A stretch of DNA of 64,000 nucleotides from Sympetrum striolatum (Eukaryota > Arthropoda > Insecta > Odonata > Libellulidae). The notes under the pieces are model-generated. The model was not told where the DNA came from. It ran no database searches and worked only from the letters and a program-made list of their open reading frames with translations. Positions 23,701-34,400 of this stretch are shown here, in pieces. The stretch lies in the NCBI GenBank assembly GCA_947579665.1, contig OX388348.1:18075759-18139758 (forward strand). The letters run 5' to 3'. The position numbers and the translations under genes are program-made. Within the stretch, counting starts at the first letter, position 1; each line of letters starts with the position of its first letter.

Positions 23701-26700
23701 AAAAAATTGAATTTTCGCTAAAATTGTCGGTTTTCGTTGCTTTTTTCGATCATAATTTGATTAAATGTAGGAAATAAAGGCAAAATTGAGGAAAAAAATT
23801 GAATTTTCGCCAAAATTATCCATTTTCGTTGCTTTTTTCGCTTGGAATTTGATTAAAGGTGGGAAATAAAGGCAAAATTGAGGAAAAAAATTGAATTTTT
23901 GCTAATATTATCCATTTTCTTTGCTTTTTCGCGCTATAATTATCCGTTTTCGTTGCATTTTTCGCTTAGAATTTGATTATATGTGGGAAATAAAAGCAAA
24001 ATTGAGGAAAATAATTGAATTTTCGCTAAAATTATCCGTTTTCGTTGCTTTTTTCGCTTAGAATTTGATTAAATGTGGGAAATAAAGGCAAAATTGAGGA
24101 AAATAATAGAATTTTCGCTAAAATTATCCGTTTTCGTTGCTTTTTTCGCTTAGAATTTGATTAACTGTGGGAAATAAAGGCCAAATTGAGGAAAAAAAAA
24201 TTTTTCGCTAAAATTATCCGTTTTCGTTGCTTTTTCGCTTAGATTTTTAGTAAATGTGGGAAATAATAGCAAAATTGAGAAAAAAAATTGAATTTGATGA
24301 AATGTGGGAGATACAGGCAAAATTGTGGAAAAAAATTAAAGTATCGCTAAAATATACAGTTTTCGTTGCTTTTTTCGCTCATAATTTGATTAAATTGTGG
24401 AAATAAAGGCAAAATTGAGGAAAAAAATAGAATTTTCGCTAAAATTATCCGTTTTCGTTGTTTTTTTCGCTCAGAAATCTATTAAAAGTGGGAAATAAAG
24501 GCTAAATTGAGGAAAAAAAATGAATTTTCGCTAAAATTATCCATATTCGTTGCTTTTTTCGCGCTAAAATTATCCGTTTTCGTTGCTTTTTTCGCTTAGA
24601 ATTTGAATTAATGTGGGAAATAAAGCCAAAATTGAGGAAAATAATTGAATTTTCGCTAAAATTATCCGTTTTCGTTGCTTTTTTCGCTTAGAATTTGATT
24701 AACTGTGGGAAATAAAGGCAAAATTGAGGAAAAAAATTGAATTTTCGCTAAAATTATCAGTTTTCGTTGCTTTTTCGCTTAGATTTTTTCATAAATGTGG
24801 GAAATAATAGCAAAATTGAGAAAAAAAATTGAATTTGATTAAATGTGGAAAATACAGGCAAAATTGTGGAAAAAAATTAAAGTTTCGCTAAAATTTACAG
24901 TTTTCGTTGCTTTTTTCGCTCATAATTTGATTAATTGGGGAAATAAAGGCAAAATTGAGGAAAAAAATTGAATTTTCGCTAAAATTATCCGTTTTCGTTG
25001 CTTTTTTCGCTTAGAATTTGATTAAATGTGGGAAATAAAGGCAAAATTGAGGAAAAAATTGAATTTTTGCTAAAATTATCCGTTTTCGTGGCTTTTTTCG
25101 CTTAGAATTTGATTAAATGTGGGAAATAAAGGCAAAATTGAGGAAAAAAATTGAATTTTCGCTAGAATTATCCGTTTTCGTTGCTTTTTTCTCTTAGAAT
25201 TTGATTAAATGTGGCAAATAAAGGCAAAATTGAGGAAAAAAATTGAGTTTTCGCTAAAATTATCCGTTTTCGTTGCTTTTTTCGCTTAAAATTTGATTAA
25301 ATGTAGGAAATAAAGGCAAAAAAAAGGAAAAAAATTGAATTTTGGCGAAAATTTTCAGTTTTCGTTGCTTTATTCGCTCATGATTTGATTAAATGTAACA
25401 AAATAAAGGCAAAATTGAGGAAAAAAATTGAATTTTTGCTAAAATTATCCATTTTCATTGCTTTTTCGCGCTAAAATTATCCGTTTTCGTTGCTTTTTTC
25501 GCTTAGAATTTGATTAAATGTAGGAAATAAAGGCAAAATTGAGGAAAATAATTGAATTTTCGCTAAAATTATCCGTTTTCGTTGCTTTTTTCGCTTAGAA
25601 TTTGATTAACTGTGGGAAATAAAGGCCAAATTGAGGAAAAAAAAAATTTTCGCTAAAATTATCCGTTTTCGTTGCTTTTTCGGTTAGATTTTTTAATAAA
25701 TGTGGGAAATAATAGCAAAATTGAGAAAAAAAATTGAATTTGATTAAATGTGGGAAATACAGGAAAAATTGTGGAAAAAAATTAAAGTTTCGCTAAAATT
25801 TACAGTTTTCGTTGCTTTTTTCGCTCATAATTTGATTAAATTGGGGAAATAAAGGCAAAATTGAGGAAAAAAATTGAATTTTCCGTTTTCGATGCTTTTT
25901 TCGCTCATAATTTGATTAAATTGGGGAAATAAAGGCAAAATTGAGGAAAAAAATTGAATTTTCGCTAAAATTGTCGGTTTTCGTTGCTTTTTTCGATCAT
26001 AATTTGATTAAATGTAGGAAATAAAGGCAAAATTGAGGAAAAAAATTGAATTTTCGCCAAAATTATCCATTTTCGTTGCTTTTTTCGCTTGGAATTTGAT
26101 TAAAGGTGGGAAATAAAGGCAAAATTGAGGAAAAAAATTGAATTTTTGCTAATATTATCCATTTTCTTTGCTTTTTCGCGCTATAATTATCCGTTTTCGT
26201 TGCATTTTTCGCTTAGAATTTGATTATATGTGGGAAATAAAAGCAAAATTGAGGAAAATAATTGAATTTTCGCTAAAATTATCCGTTTTCGTTGCTTTTT
26301 TCGCTTAGAATTTGATTAAATGTGGGAAATAAAGGCAAAATTGAGGAAAATAATAGAATTTTCGCTAAAATTATCCGTTTTCGTTGCTTTTTTCGCTTAG
26401 AATTTGATTAACTGTGGGAAATAAAGGCCAAATTGAGGAAAAAAAAATTTTTCGCTAAAATTATCCGTTTTCGTTGCTTTTTCGCTTAGATTTTTAGTAA
26501 ATGTGGGAAATAATAGCAAAATTGAGAAAAAAAATTGAATTTGATTAAATGTGGGAGATACAGGCAAAATTGTGGAAAAAAATTAAAGTATCGCTAAAAT
26601 ATACAGTTTTCGTTGCTTTTTTCGCTCATAATTTGATTAAATTGTGGAAATAAAGGCAAAATTGAGGAAAAAAATAGAATTTTCGCTAAAATTATCCGTT

Positions 26701-28217
26701 TTCGTTGTTTTTTTCGCTCAGAAATCTATTAAAAGTGGGAAATAAAGGCTAAATTGAGGAAAAAAAATGAATTTTCGCTAAAATTATCCATATTCGTTGC
26801 TTTTTTCGCGCTAAAATTATCCGTTTTCGTTGCTTTTTTCGCTTAGAATTTGATTAAATGTGGGAAATAAAGCCAAAATTGAGGAAAATAATTGAATTTT
26901 CGCTAAAATTATCCGTTTTCGTTGCTTTTTTCGCTTAGAATTTGATTAACTGTGGGAAATAAAGGCAAAATTGAGGAAAAAAATTGAATTTTCGCTAAAA
27001 TTATCAGTTTTCGTTGCTTTTTCGCTTAGATTTTTTCATAAATGTGGGAAATAATAGCAAAATTGAGAAAAAAAATTGAATTTGATCAAATGTGGAAAAT
27101 ACAGGCAAAATTGTGGAAAAAAATTAAAGTTTCGCTAAAATTTACAGTTTTCGTTGCTTTTTTCGCTCATAATTTGATTAATTGGGGAAATAAAGGCAAA
27201 ATTGAGGAAAAAAATTGAATTTTCGCTAAAATTATCCGTTTTCGTTGCTTTTTTCGCTTAGAATTTGATTAAATGTGGGAAATAAAGGCAAAATTGAGGA
27301 AAAAATTGAATTTTTGCTAAAATTATCCGTTTTCGTGGCTTTTTTCGCTTAGAATTTGATTAAATGTGGGAAATAAAGGCAAAATTGAGGAAAAAAATTG
27401 AATTTTCGCTAGAATTATCCGTTTTCGTTGCTTTTTTCTCTTAGAATTTGATTAAATGTGGCAAATAAAGGCAAAATTGAGGAAAAAAATTGAATTTTCG
27501 CTAAAATTATCCGTTTTCGTTGCTTTTTTCGCTTAAAATTTGATTAAATGTAGGAAATAAAGGCAAAAAAAAGGAAAAAAATTGAATTTTGGCGAAAATT
27601 TTCAGTTTTCGTTGCTTTATTCGCTCATGATTTGATTAAATGTAACAAAATAAAGGCAAAATTGAGGAAAAAAATTGAATTTTTGCTAAAATTATCCATT
27701 TTCATTGCTTTTTCGCGCTAAAATTATCCGTTTTCGTTGCTTTTTTCGCTTAGAATTTGATTAAATGTAGGAAATAAAGGCAAAATTGAGGAAAATAATT
27801 GAATTTTCGCTAAAATTATCCGTTTTCGTTGCTTTTTTCGCTTAGAATTTGATTAACTGTGGGAAATAAAGGCCAAATTGAGGAAAAAAAAAATTTTCGC
27901 TAAAATTATCCGTTTTCGTTGCTTTTTCGGTTAGATTTTTTAATAAATGTGGGAAATAATAGCAAAATTGAGAAAAAAAATTGAATTTGATTAAATGTGG
28001 GAAATACAGGAAAAATTGTGGAAAAAAATTAAAGTTTCGCTAAAATTTACAGTTTTCGTTGCTTTTTTCGCTCATAATTTGATTAAATTGGGGAAATAAA
28101 GGCAAAATTGAGGAAAAAAATTGAATTTTCCGTTTTCGATGCTTTTTTCGCTCATAATTTGATTAAATTGGGGAAATAAAGGCAAAATTGAGGAAAAAAA
28201 TTGAATTTTCGCTAAAA
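23701..28217 (+). repeat. 2247-bp tandem duplication, two copies
   Basis: Copy 1 is about 23701-25947 and copy 2 about 25948-28194, with similarity running on to about 28217. The offset of 2247 was checked at 23724/25971, 23761/26008, 24181/26428 and 25381/27628. Both carry rare markers: CGCGCTATAATTATCC, TTGCATTTTTCGC, GATTTTTAGTAAATG, GGGAGATACAGG, GGCAAAAAAAAGG and a 12-bp deletion giving GAATTTTCCG. Differences are few, such as GATGAAATG near 24297 against GATTAAATG, and GATTAAATG near 27084 changed to GATCAAATG. Confidence 0.92.
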
Positions 28218-28309
28218 TTATCCGTTTTCGTTGCTTTTTTCGCTCAGAATTTTATTAAATGTGGGAAATAAAGGCTAAATTGAGGAAAAAAATTGAATTT
28301 TCGCTAAAA

Positions 28310-28929
28310 TTATCCGTTTTCGTTGCTTTTTTCCCTTAGAATTTGATTAAATGTGGGAAATAAAGGCAAAATTGAGGAAAAAAATTGAATTTTCGCTAAA
28401 ATTATCCATATTTGTTGCTTTTTTCGCGCTAAAATTATCCGTTTTCGTTGCTTTTTTCGCTTAGAATTTGAGTAAATGTGGGAAATAAAGGCAAAATTGA
28501 GGAAAAAAATAGAATTTTCGCTAAAATTATCCATTTTCGTTGCTTTTTTCGCTTAGAATTTTTATTAAATGTGGGAAATAAAGGCAAAATTGGGGAAAAA
28601 AATTGAATTTTCGCTAAAATTATCCGTTTTCGTGGCTTTTTTCGCTAAGAATTTGATTAAATGTGGGAAATAAAGGCAAAATTGAGGAAAAAAATTGAAT
28701 TTTCGCTAAAATTATCCATATTTGTTGCTTTTTTCGCGCTAAAATTATCCGTTTTCGTTGCTTTTTTCGCTTAGAATTTGAGTAAATGTGGGAAATAAAG
28801 GCAAAATTGAGGAAAAAAATAGAATTTTCGCTAAAATTATCCATTTTCGTTGCTTTTTTCGCTTAGAATTTTTATTAAATGTGGGAAATAAAGGCAAAAT
28901 TGGGGAAAAAAATTGAATTTTCGCTAAAA
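28310..28929 (+). repeat. 310-bp tandem inside the 2511-bp repeat
   Basis: Two 310-bp units at 28310-28619 and 28620-28929 share CCATATTTGTTGC, the CGCGC junction, TTTGAGTAAATG, AAATAGAATTTTCGC, TTTTTATTAAATG and TTGGGGAAAA. The pair is copied at 30821-31440 by the larger duplication. A single unit occurs at about 42773-43082. The two units differ at the start, CGTTGC/CCCTTAG against CGTGGC/GCTAAG. Confidence 0.9.
28390..28514 (+). repeat. Composite 125-bp monomer (33-bp internal duplication)
   Basis: TTTTCGCT starts at 28390 and next at 28515, a spacing of 125 bp (92 plus 33). Consensus bases 5-37 are present twice in succession, and the join reads TTTCGCGCTAAAA. The same CGCGC junction recurs dozens of times, for example near 850, 1800, 2707, 4573, 6968, 12431, 16567, 32738, 44140, 56649 and 63350. 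A few copies read CGCTCTAAAA instead (near 3140, 10192 and 22750). The first half usually carries CCAT and the second CCGT. An identical junction everywhere suggests one founding event followed by amplification. Confidence 0.95.
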
Positions 28930-31419
28930 TTATCCGTTTTCGTTGCTTTTTTCGCTTAGAATTCGAATAAATGTAGGAAAAAAAGGCAAAATAGAGGAAA
29001 AAATTGAATTTCCGCGAAAATTATCAGTTTTCGTTGCTTTTTTCGCTCATAATTTAATTAAATTGGGGAAATAAAGGCAAAATTGAGGAAAAAAATTGAA
29101 TTTTCGGTAAAATTTTCCGTTTTCGATGCTTTTTTCGCTCATAATTTGATTAAATTGGGGAAATAAAGGCAAAATTGAGGAAAAAAATTGAATTTTCGCT
29201 AAAATTATCCGTTTTCGTTGCTTTTTTCATTCAGAATTTTATTAAATGTGGGAAATAAACGCTAAATTGAGGAAAAAAATTGAATTTTCGCTAAAATTAT
29301 CCGTTTTCGTTGCTTTTTTCCCTTAGAATTTGATTAAATGTGGGAAATAAAGGCAAAATTGAGGAAAAAAATTGAATTTTCGCTAAAATTATCCGTTTTC
29401 GAAGCTTTTTTCGCTAAAAATTTGATTAAATGTGGGAAATAAAGGCAAAATTGAGGATAAAAATTGAATTTTCGCAAAAATTGTCGGTTTTCGTTGCTTT
29501 TTTCGATCATAATTTGATTAAATGTAGGAAATAAAGGCAAAATTGAGGAAAAAAATTGAATTTTCGCCAAAATTATCCATTTTTGTTGCTTTTTTTGCTT
29601 GGAATTTGATTAAAGGTGGGAAATAAAGGCAAAATTGAGGAAAAAAATTGAATTTTTGCTAAAATTATCCATTTTCTTTGCTTTTTCGCGCTAAAATTAT
29701 CCGTTTTCGTTGCTTTTTTCGCTTAGAATTTGATTAAATGTAGGAAATAAAGGCAAAATTGAGGAAAATAATTGAATTTTCACTAAAATTATCCGTTTTC
29801 GTTGCTTTTTTCGCATAGAAATTGATTAACTGTGGGAAATAAAGGCAAAATTGAGGAAAAAATTGAATTTTCGCTAAAATTATCCGTTTTCGTTGCTTTT
29901 TCGCTTAGATTTTTTAATAAATGTGGGAAATAATAGCAAAATTGAGAAAAAAAATTGAATTTGATTAAATGTGGGAAATACAGGCAAAATTGTGGATAAA
30001 ATTAAAGTTTCGCTAAAATTTACAGTTTTCGTTGCTTTTTTCGCTCATAATTTGATTAAATTGGGGTAATACAGGCAAAATTGAGGAATAAATTGAATTT
30101 TCGCTAAAATTATCCGTTTTCGTGGCTTTTTTCGCTAAGAATTTGATTAAATGTAACAAAATAAAGGCAAAATTGAGGAAAAAAATTGAATTTTTGCTAA
30201 AATTATCCATTTTCATTGCTTTTTCGCGCTAAAATTATCCGTTTTCGTTGCTTTTTTCGCTTAGAATTTGATTAAATGTAGGAAATAAAGGCAAAATTGA
30301 GGAAAATAATTGAATTTTCGCTAAAATTATCCGTTTTCGTTGCTTTTTTCGCTTAGAATTTGATTAACTGTGGGAAATAAAGGCCAAATTGAGGAAAAAA
30401 AAAATTTTCGCTAAAATTATCCGTTTTCGTTGCTTTTTCGGTTAGATTTTTTAATAAATGTGGGAAATAATAGCAAAATTGAGAAAAAAAATTGAATTTG
30501 ATTAAATGTGGGAAATACAGGAAAAATTGTGGAAAAAAATTAAAGTTTCGCTAAAATTTACAGTTTTCGTTGCTTTTTTCGCTCATAATTTGATTAAATT
30601 GGGGAAATAAAGGCAAAATTGAGGAAAAAAATTGAATTTTCCGTTTTCGATGCTTTTTTCGCTCATAATTTGATTAAATTGGGGAAATAAAGGCAAAATT
30701 GAGGAAAAAAATTGAATTTTCGCTAAAATTATCCGTTTTCGTTGCTTTTTTCGCTCAGAATTTTATTAAATGTGGGAAATAAAGGCTAAATTGAGGAAAA
30801 AAATTGAATTTTCGCTAAAATTATCCGTTTTCGTTGCTTTTTTCCCTTAGAATTTGATTAAATGTGGGAAATAAAGGCAAAATTGAGGAAAAAAATTGAA
30901 TTTTCGCTAAAATTATCCATATTTGTTGCTTTTTTCGCGCTAAAATTATCCGTTTTCGTTGCTTTTTTCGCTTAGAATTTGAGTAAATGTGGGAAATAAA
31001 GGCAAAATTGAGGAAAAAAATAGAATTTTCGCTAAAATTATCCATTTTCGTTGCTTTTTTCGCTTAGAATTTTTATTAAATGTGGGAAATAAAGGCAAAA
31101 TTGGGGAAAAAAATTGAATTTTCGCTAAAATTATCCGTTTTCGTGGCTTTTTTCGCTAAGAATTTGATTAAATGTGGGAAATAAAGGCAAAATTGAGGAA
31201 AAAAATTGAATTTTCGCTAAAATTATCCATATTTGTTGCTTTTTTCGCGCTAAAATTATCCGTTTTCGTTGCTTTTTTCGCTTAGAATTTGAGTAAATGT
31301 GGGAAATAAAGGCAAAATTGAGGAAAAAAATAGAATTTTCGCTAAAATTATCCATTTTCGTTGCTTTTTTCGCTTAGAATTTTTATTAAATGTGGGAAAT
31401 AAAGGCAAAATTGGGGAAA

Positions 31420-34400
31420 AAAATTGAATTTTCGCTAAAATTATCCGTTTTCGTTGCTTTTTTCGCTTAGAATTCGAATAAATGTAGGAAAAAAAGGCAA
31501 AATAGAGGAAAAAATTGAATTTCCGCGAAAATTATCAGTTTTCGTTGCTTTTTTCGCTCATAATTTAATTAAATTGGGGAAATAAAGGCAAAATTGAGGA
31601 AAAAAATTGAATTTTCGGTAAAATTTTCCGTTTTCGATGCTTTTTTCGCTCATAATTTGATTAAATTGGGGAAATAAAGGCAAAATTGAGGAAAAAAATT
31701 GAATTTTCGCTAAAATTATCCGTTTTCGTTGCTTTTTTCATTCAGAATTTTATTAAATGTGGGAAATAAACGCTAAATTGAGGAAAAAAATTGAATTTTC
31801 GCTAAAATTATCCGTTTTCGTTGCTTTTTTCCCTTAGAATTTGATTAAATGTGGGAAATAAAGGCAAAATTGAGGAAAAAAATTGAATTTTCGCTAAAAT
31901 TATCCGTTTTCGAAGCTTTTTTCGCTAAAAATTTGATTAAATGTGGGAAATAAAGGCAAAATTGAGGATAAAAATTGAATTTTCGCAAAAATTGTCGGTT
32001 TTCGTTGCTTTTTTCGATCATAATTTGATTAAATGTAGGAAATAAAGGCAAAATTGAGGAAAAAAATTGAATTTTCGCCAAAATTATCCATTTTTGTTGC
32101 TTTTTTTGCTTGGAATTTGATTAAAGGTGGGAAATAAAGGCAAAATTGAGGAAAAAAATTGAATTTTTGCTAAAATTATCCATTTTCTTTGCTTTTTCGC
32201 GCTAAAATTATCCGTTTTCGTTGCTTTTTTCGCTTAGAATTTGATTAAATGTAGGAAATAAAGGCAAAATTGAGGAAAATAATTGAATTTTCACTAAAAT
32301 TATCCGTTTTCGTTGCTTTTTTCGCATAGAAATTGATTAACTGTGGGAAATAAAGGCAAAATTGAGGAAAAAATTGAATTTTCGCTAAAATTATCCGTTT
32401 TCGTTGCTTTTTCGCTTAGATTTTTTAATAAATGTGGGAAATAATAGCAAAATTGAGAAAAAAAATTGAATTTGATTAAATGTGGGAAATACAGGCAAAA
32501 TTGTGGATAAAATTAAAGTTTCGCTAAAATTTACAGTTTTCGTTGCTTTTTTCGCTCATAATTTGATTAAATTGGGGTAATACAGGCAAAATTGAGGAAT
32601 AAATTGAATTTTCGCTAAAATTATCCGTTTTCGTGGCTTTTTTCGCTAAGAATTTGATTAAATGTGGGAAATAAAGGCAAAATTGAGGAAAAAAATTGAA
32701 TTTTCGCTAAAATTATCCATATTCATTGCTTTTTTCGCGCTAAAATTATCCGTTTTCGTTGCTTTTTTCGCTCAGAATTTGAGTAAATGTGGGAAATAAA
32801 GGCAAATTTTGGAAAAAAATTGAATTTTCGCTAAAGTAACCGTTTTCGTTGCTTTTTTCGCTTAGAATTCGAATAAATGTAGGAAAAAAAGGCAAAATAG
32901 AGGAAAAAATTGAATTTCCGCGAAAATTATCAGTTTTCGTTGCTTTTTTCGCTCATAATTTAATTAAATTGGGCAATAAAGGCAAAATTGAGGAAAAAAA
33001 TTGAATTTTCGCTAAAATTATCCGTTTTCGTTGCTTTTTTCGCTCACAAATCTATTAAAAGTGGGAAATAAAGGCTAAATTGAGGAAAAAAATTGAATTT
33101 TCGCTAAAATTATCCGTTTTCGTAGCTTTTTTCGCTTAGAATTTGATTAAATGTGGGAAATAAAGGTAAAATTGAGGAAAAAATTGAATCTTCGCTAAAA
33201 TTATCCGTTTTCGTGGCTTTTTTCGCCAAGAATTTGATTAAATGTGGGAAATAAAGGCAAAATTGAGGAAAAATATTGAATTTTCGCTAAAATTATCCAT
33301 ATTCGTTGCTTTTTTCGCGCTAAAATTATCCGTTTTCGTTGCTTTTTTGCTTAGAATTTGATTAAATGTGGGAAATAAAGGCAAAATTGAGGAAAATAAT
33401 TGAATTTTCGCTAAAATTATCCGTTTTCGTTGCTTTTTTCGCTTAGAATTTGATTAACTGTGGGAAATAAAGGCCAAATTGAGGAAAAAAAAATTTTTCG
33501 CTAAAATTATCCGTTTTCGTTGCTTTTTCGCTTAGATTTTTTAATAAATGTGGGAAATAATAGCAAAATTGAGTAAAAAAATTGAATTTGATTAAATGTG
33601 GGAAATACAGGCAAAATTGTGGAAAAAAATTAAAGTTTCGCTAAAATTTATAGTTTTCGTTGCTTTTTTCGCTCATAATTTGATTAAATTGGGGAAATAA
33701 AGGCAAAATTGAGGAAAAAAATTGAATTTTCGCTAAAATTTTCCGTTTTCGATGCTTTTTTCGCTCATAATTTGATTAAATTGGGGAAATAAAGGCAAAA
33801 TTGAGGAAAAAAATTGAATTTTCGCTAAAATTATCCGTTTTCGTTGCTTTTTTCGCTCAGAATTTTATTAAATGTGGGAAATAAACGCTAAATTGAGGAA
33901 AAAAATTGAATTTTCGCTAAAATTATCCGTTATCGTTGCTTTTTTCCCTTAGAATTTGATTAAATGTGGGAAATAAAGGCAAAATTGAGGAAAAAAATTG
34001 AATTTTCGCTAAAATTATCCGTTTTCGAAGCTTTTTTCGCTAAAAATTTGATTAAATGTGGGAAATAAAGGCAAAATTGAGGAAAAAAATTGAATTTTCG
34101 CAAAAATTGTCGGTTTTCGTTGCTTTTTTCGATCATAATTTGATTAAATGTAGGAAATAAAGGCAAAATTGAGGAAAAAAATTGAATTTTCGCCAAAATT
34201 ATCCATTTTTATTGCTTTTTTTGCTTGGAATTTGATTAAAGGTGGGAAATAAAGGCAAAATTGAGGATAAAAATTGAATTTTTGCTAAAATTATCCATTT
34301 TCTTTGCTTTTTCGCGCTAAAATTATCCGTTTTCGTTGCTTTTTTCGCTTAGAATTTGATTAAATGTAGGAAATAAAGGCAAAATTGAGGAAAATAATTG

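Larger units (their letters stand above)
15260..24970 (+). repeat. Roughly 10-kb segmental duplication, copy 1
   Basis: This block is repeated at 31420-41540. The offset is 16160-16161 from about 15260 to 21890, checked at 15311/31472, 17867/34028 and 21501/37661. It is 16574 from about 21905 to 24970, checked at 21961/38535 and 23581/40155. The change of 414 bp reflects an extra segment in the downstream copy. The spacings of AAGCTT sites (15752, 17867, 21568) are reproduced downstream. The copies differ at scattered bases only, for example CCATATTCGTTGC near 16555 against CCATATTCATTGC near 32715. Confidence 0.9.
27640..32661 (+). repeat. 2511-bp tandem duplication, two copies
   Basis: Copy 1 is 27640-30150 and copy 2 is 30151-32661. 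The offset was checked at ATGTAACAAA (27640/30151), GAATTTTCCG (28126/30637) and AAGCTT (29402/31913). At the central junction a CGCTAAGAATTTGATTAAATG monomer runs directly into the GTAACAAAATA type. That order reflects the joining of the end of one copy to the start of the next within the shared word TTTGATTAAATG. The outer end at 32661 continues ATGTGGG. The copies look almost identical, and translated open frames in them match exactly. Confidence 0.93.

Noticed and set aside
28310..31355. Identical predicted peptides at several positions, resembling a gene family.
   Set aside because: The identity follows from recent DNA duplications (offsets 310, 2511, 7304, 16160). Non-coding sites between the frames are equally conserved.
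27640..32661. The 2511-bp and other young duplications as pure assembly errors.
   Set aside because: Not excluded, but the copies carry small private differences elsewhere in the window and the junctions fall at equivalent monomer positions, as expected from real unequal exchange. Long-read support would decide.
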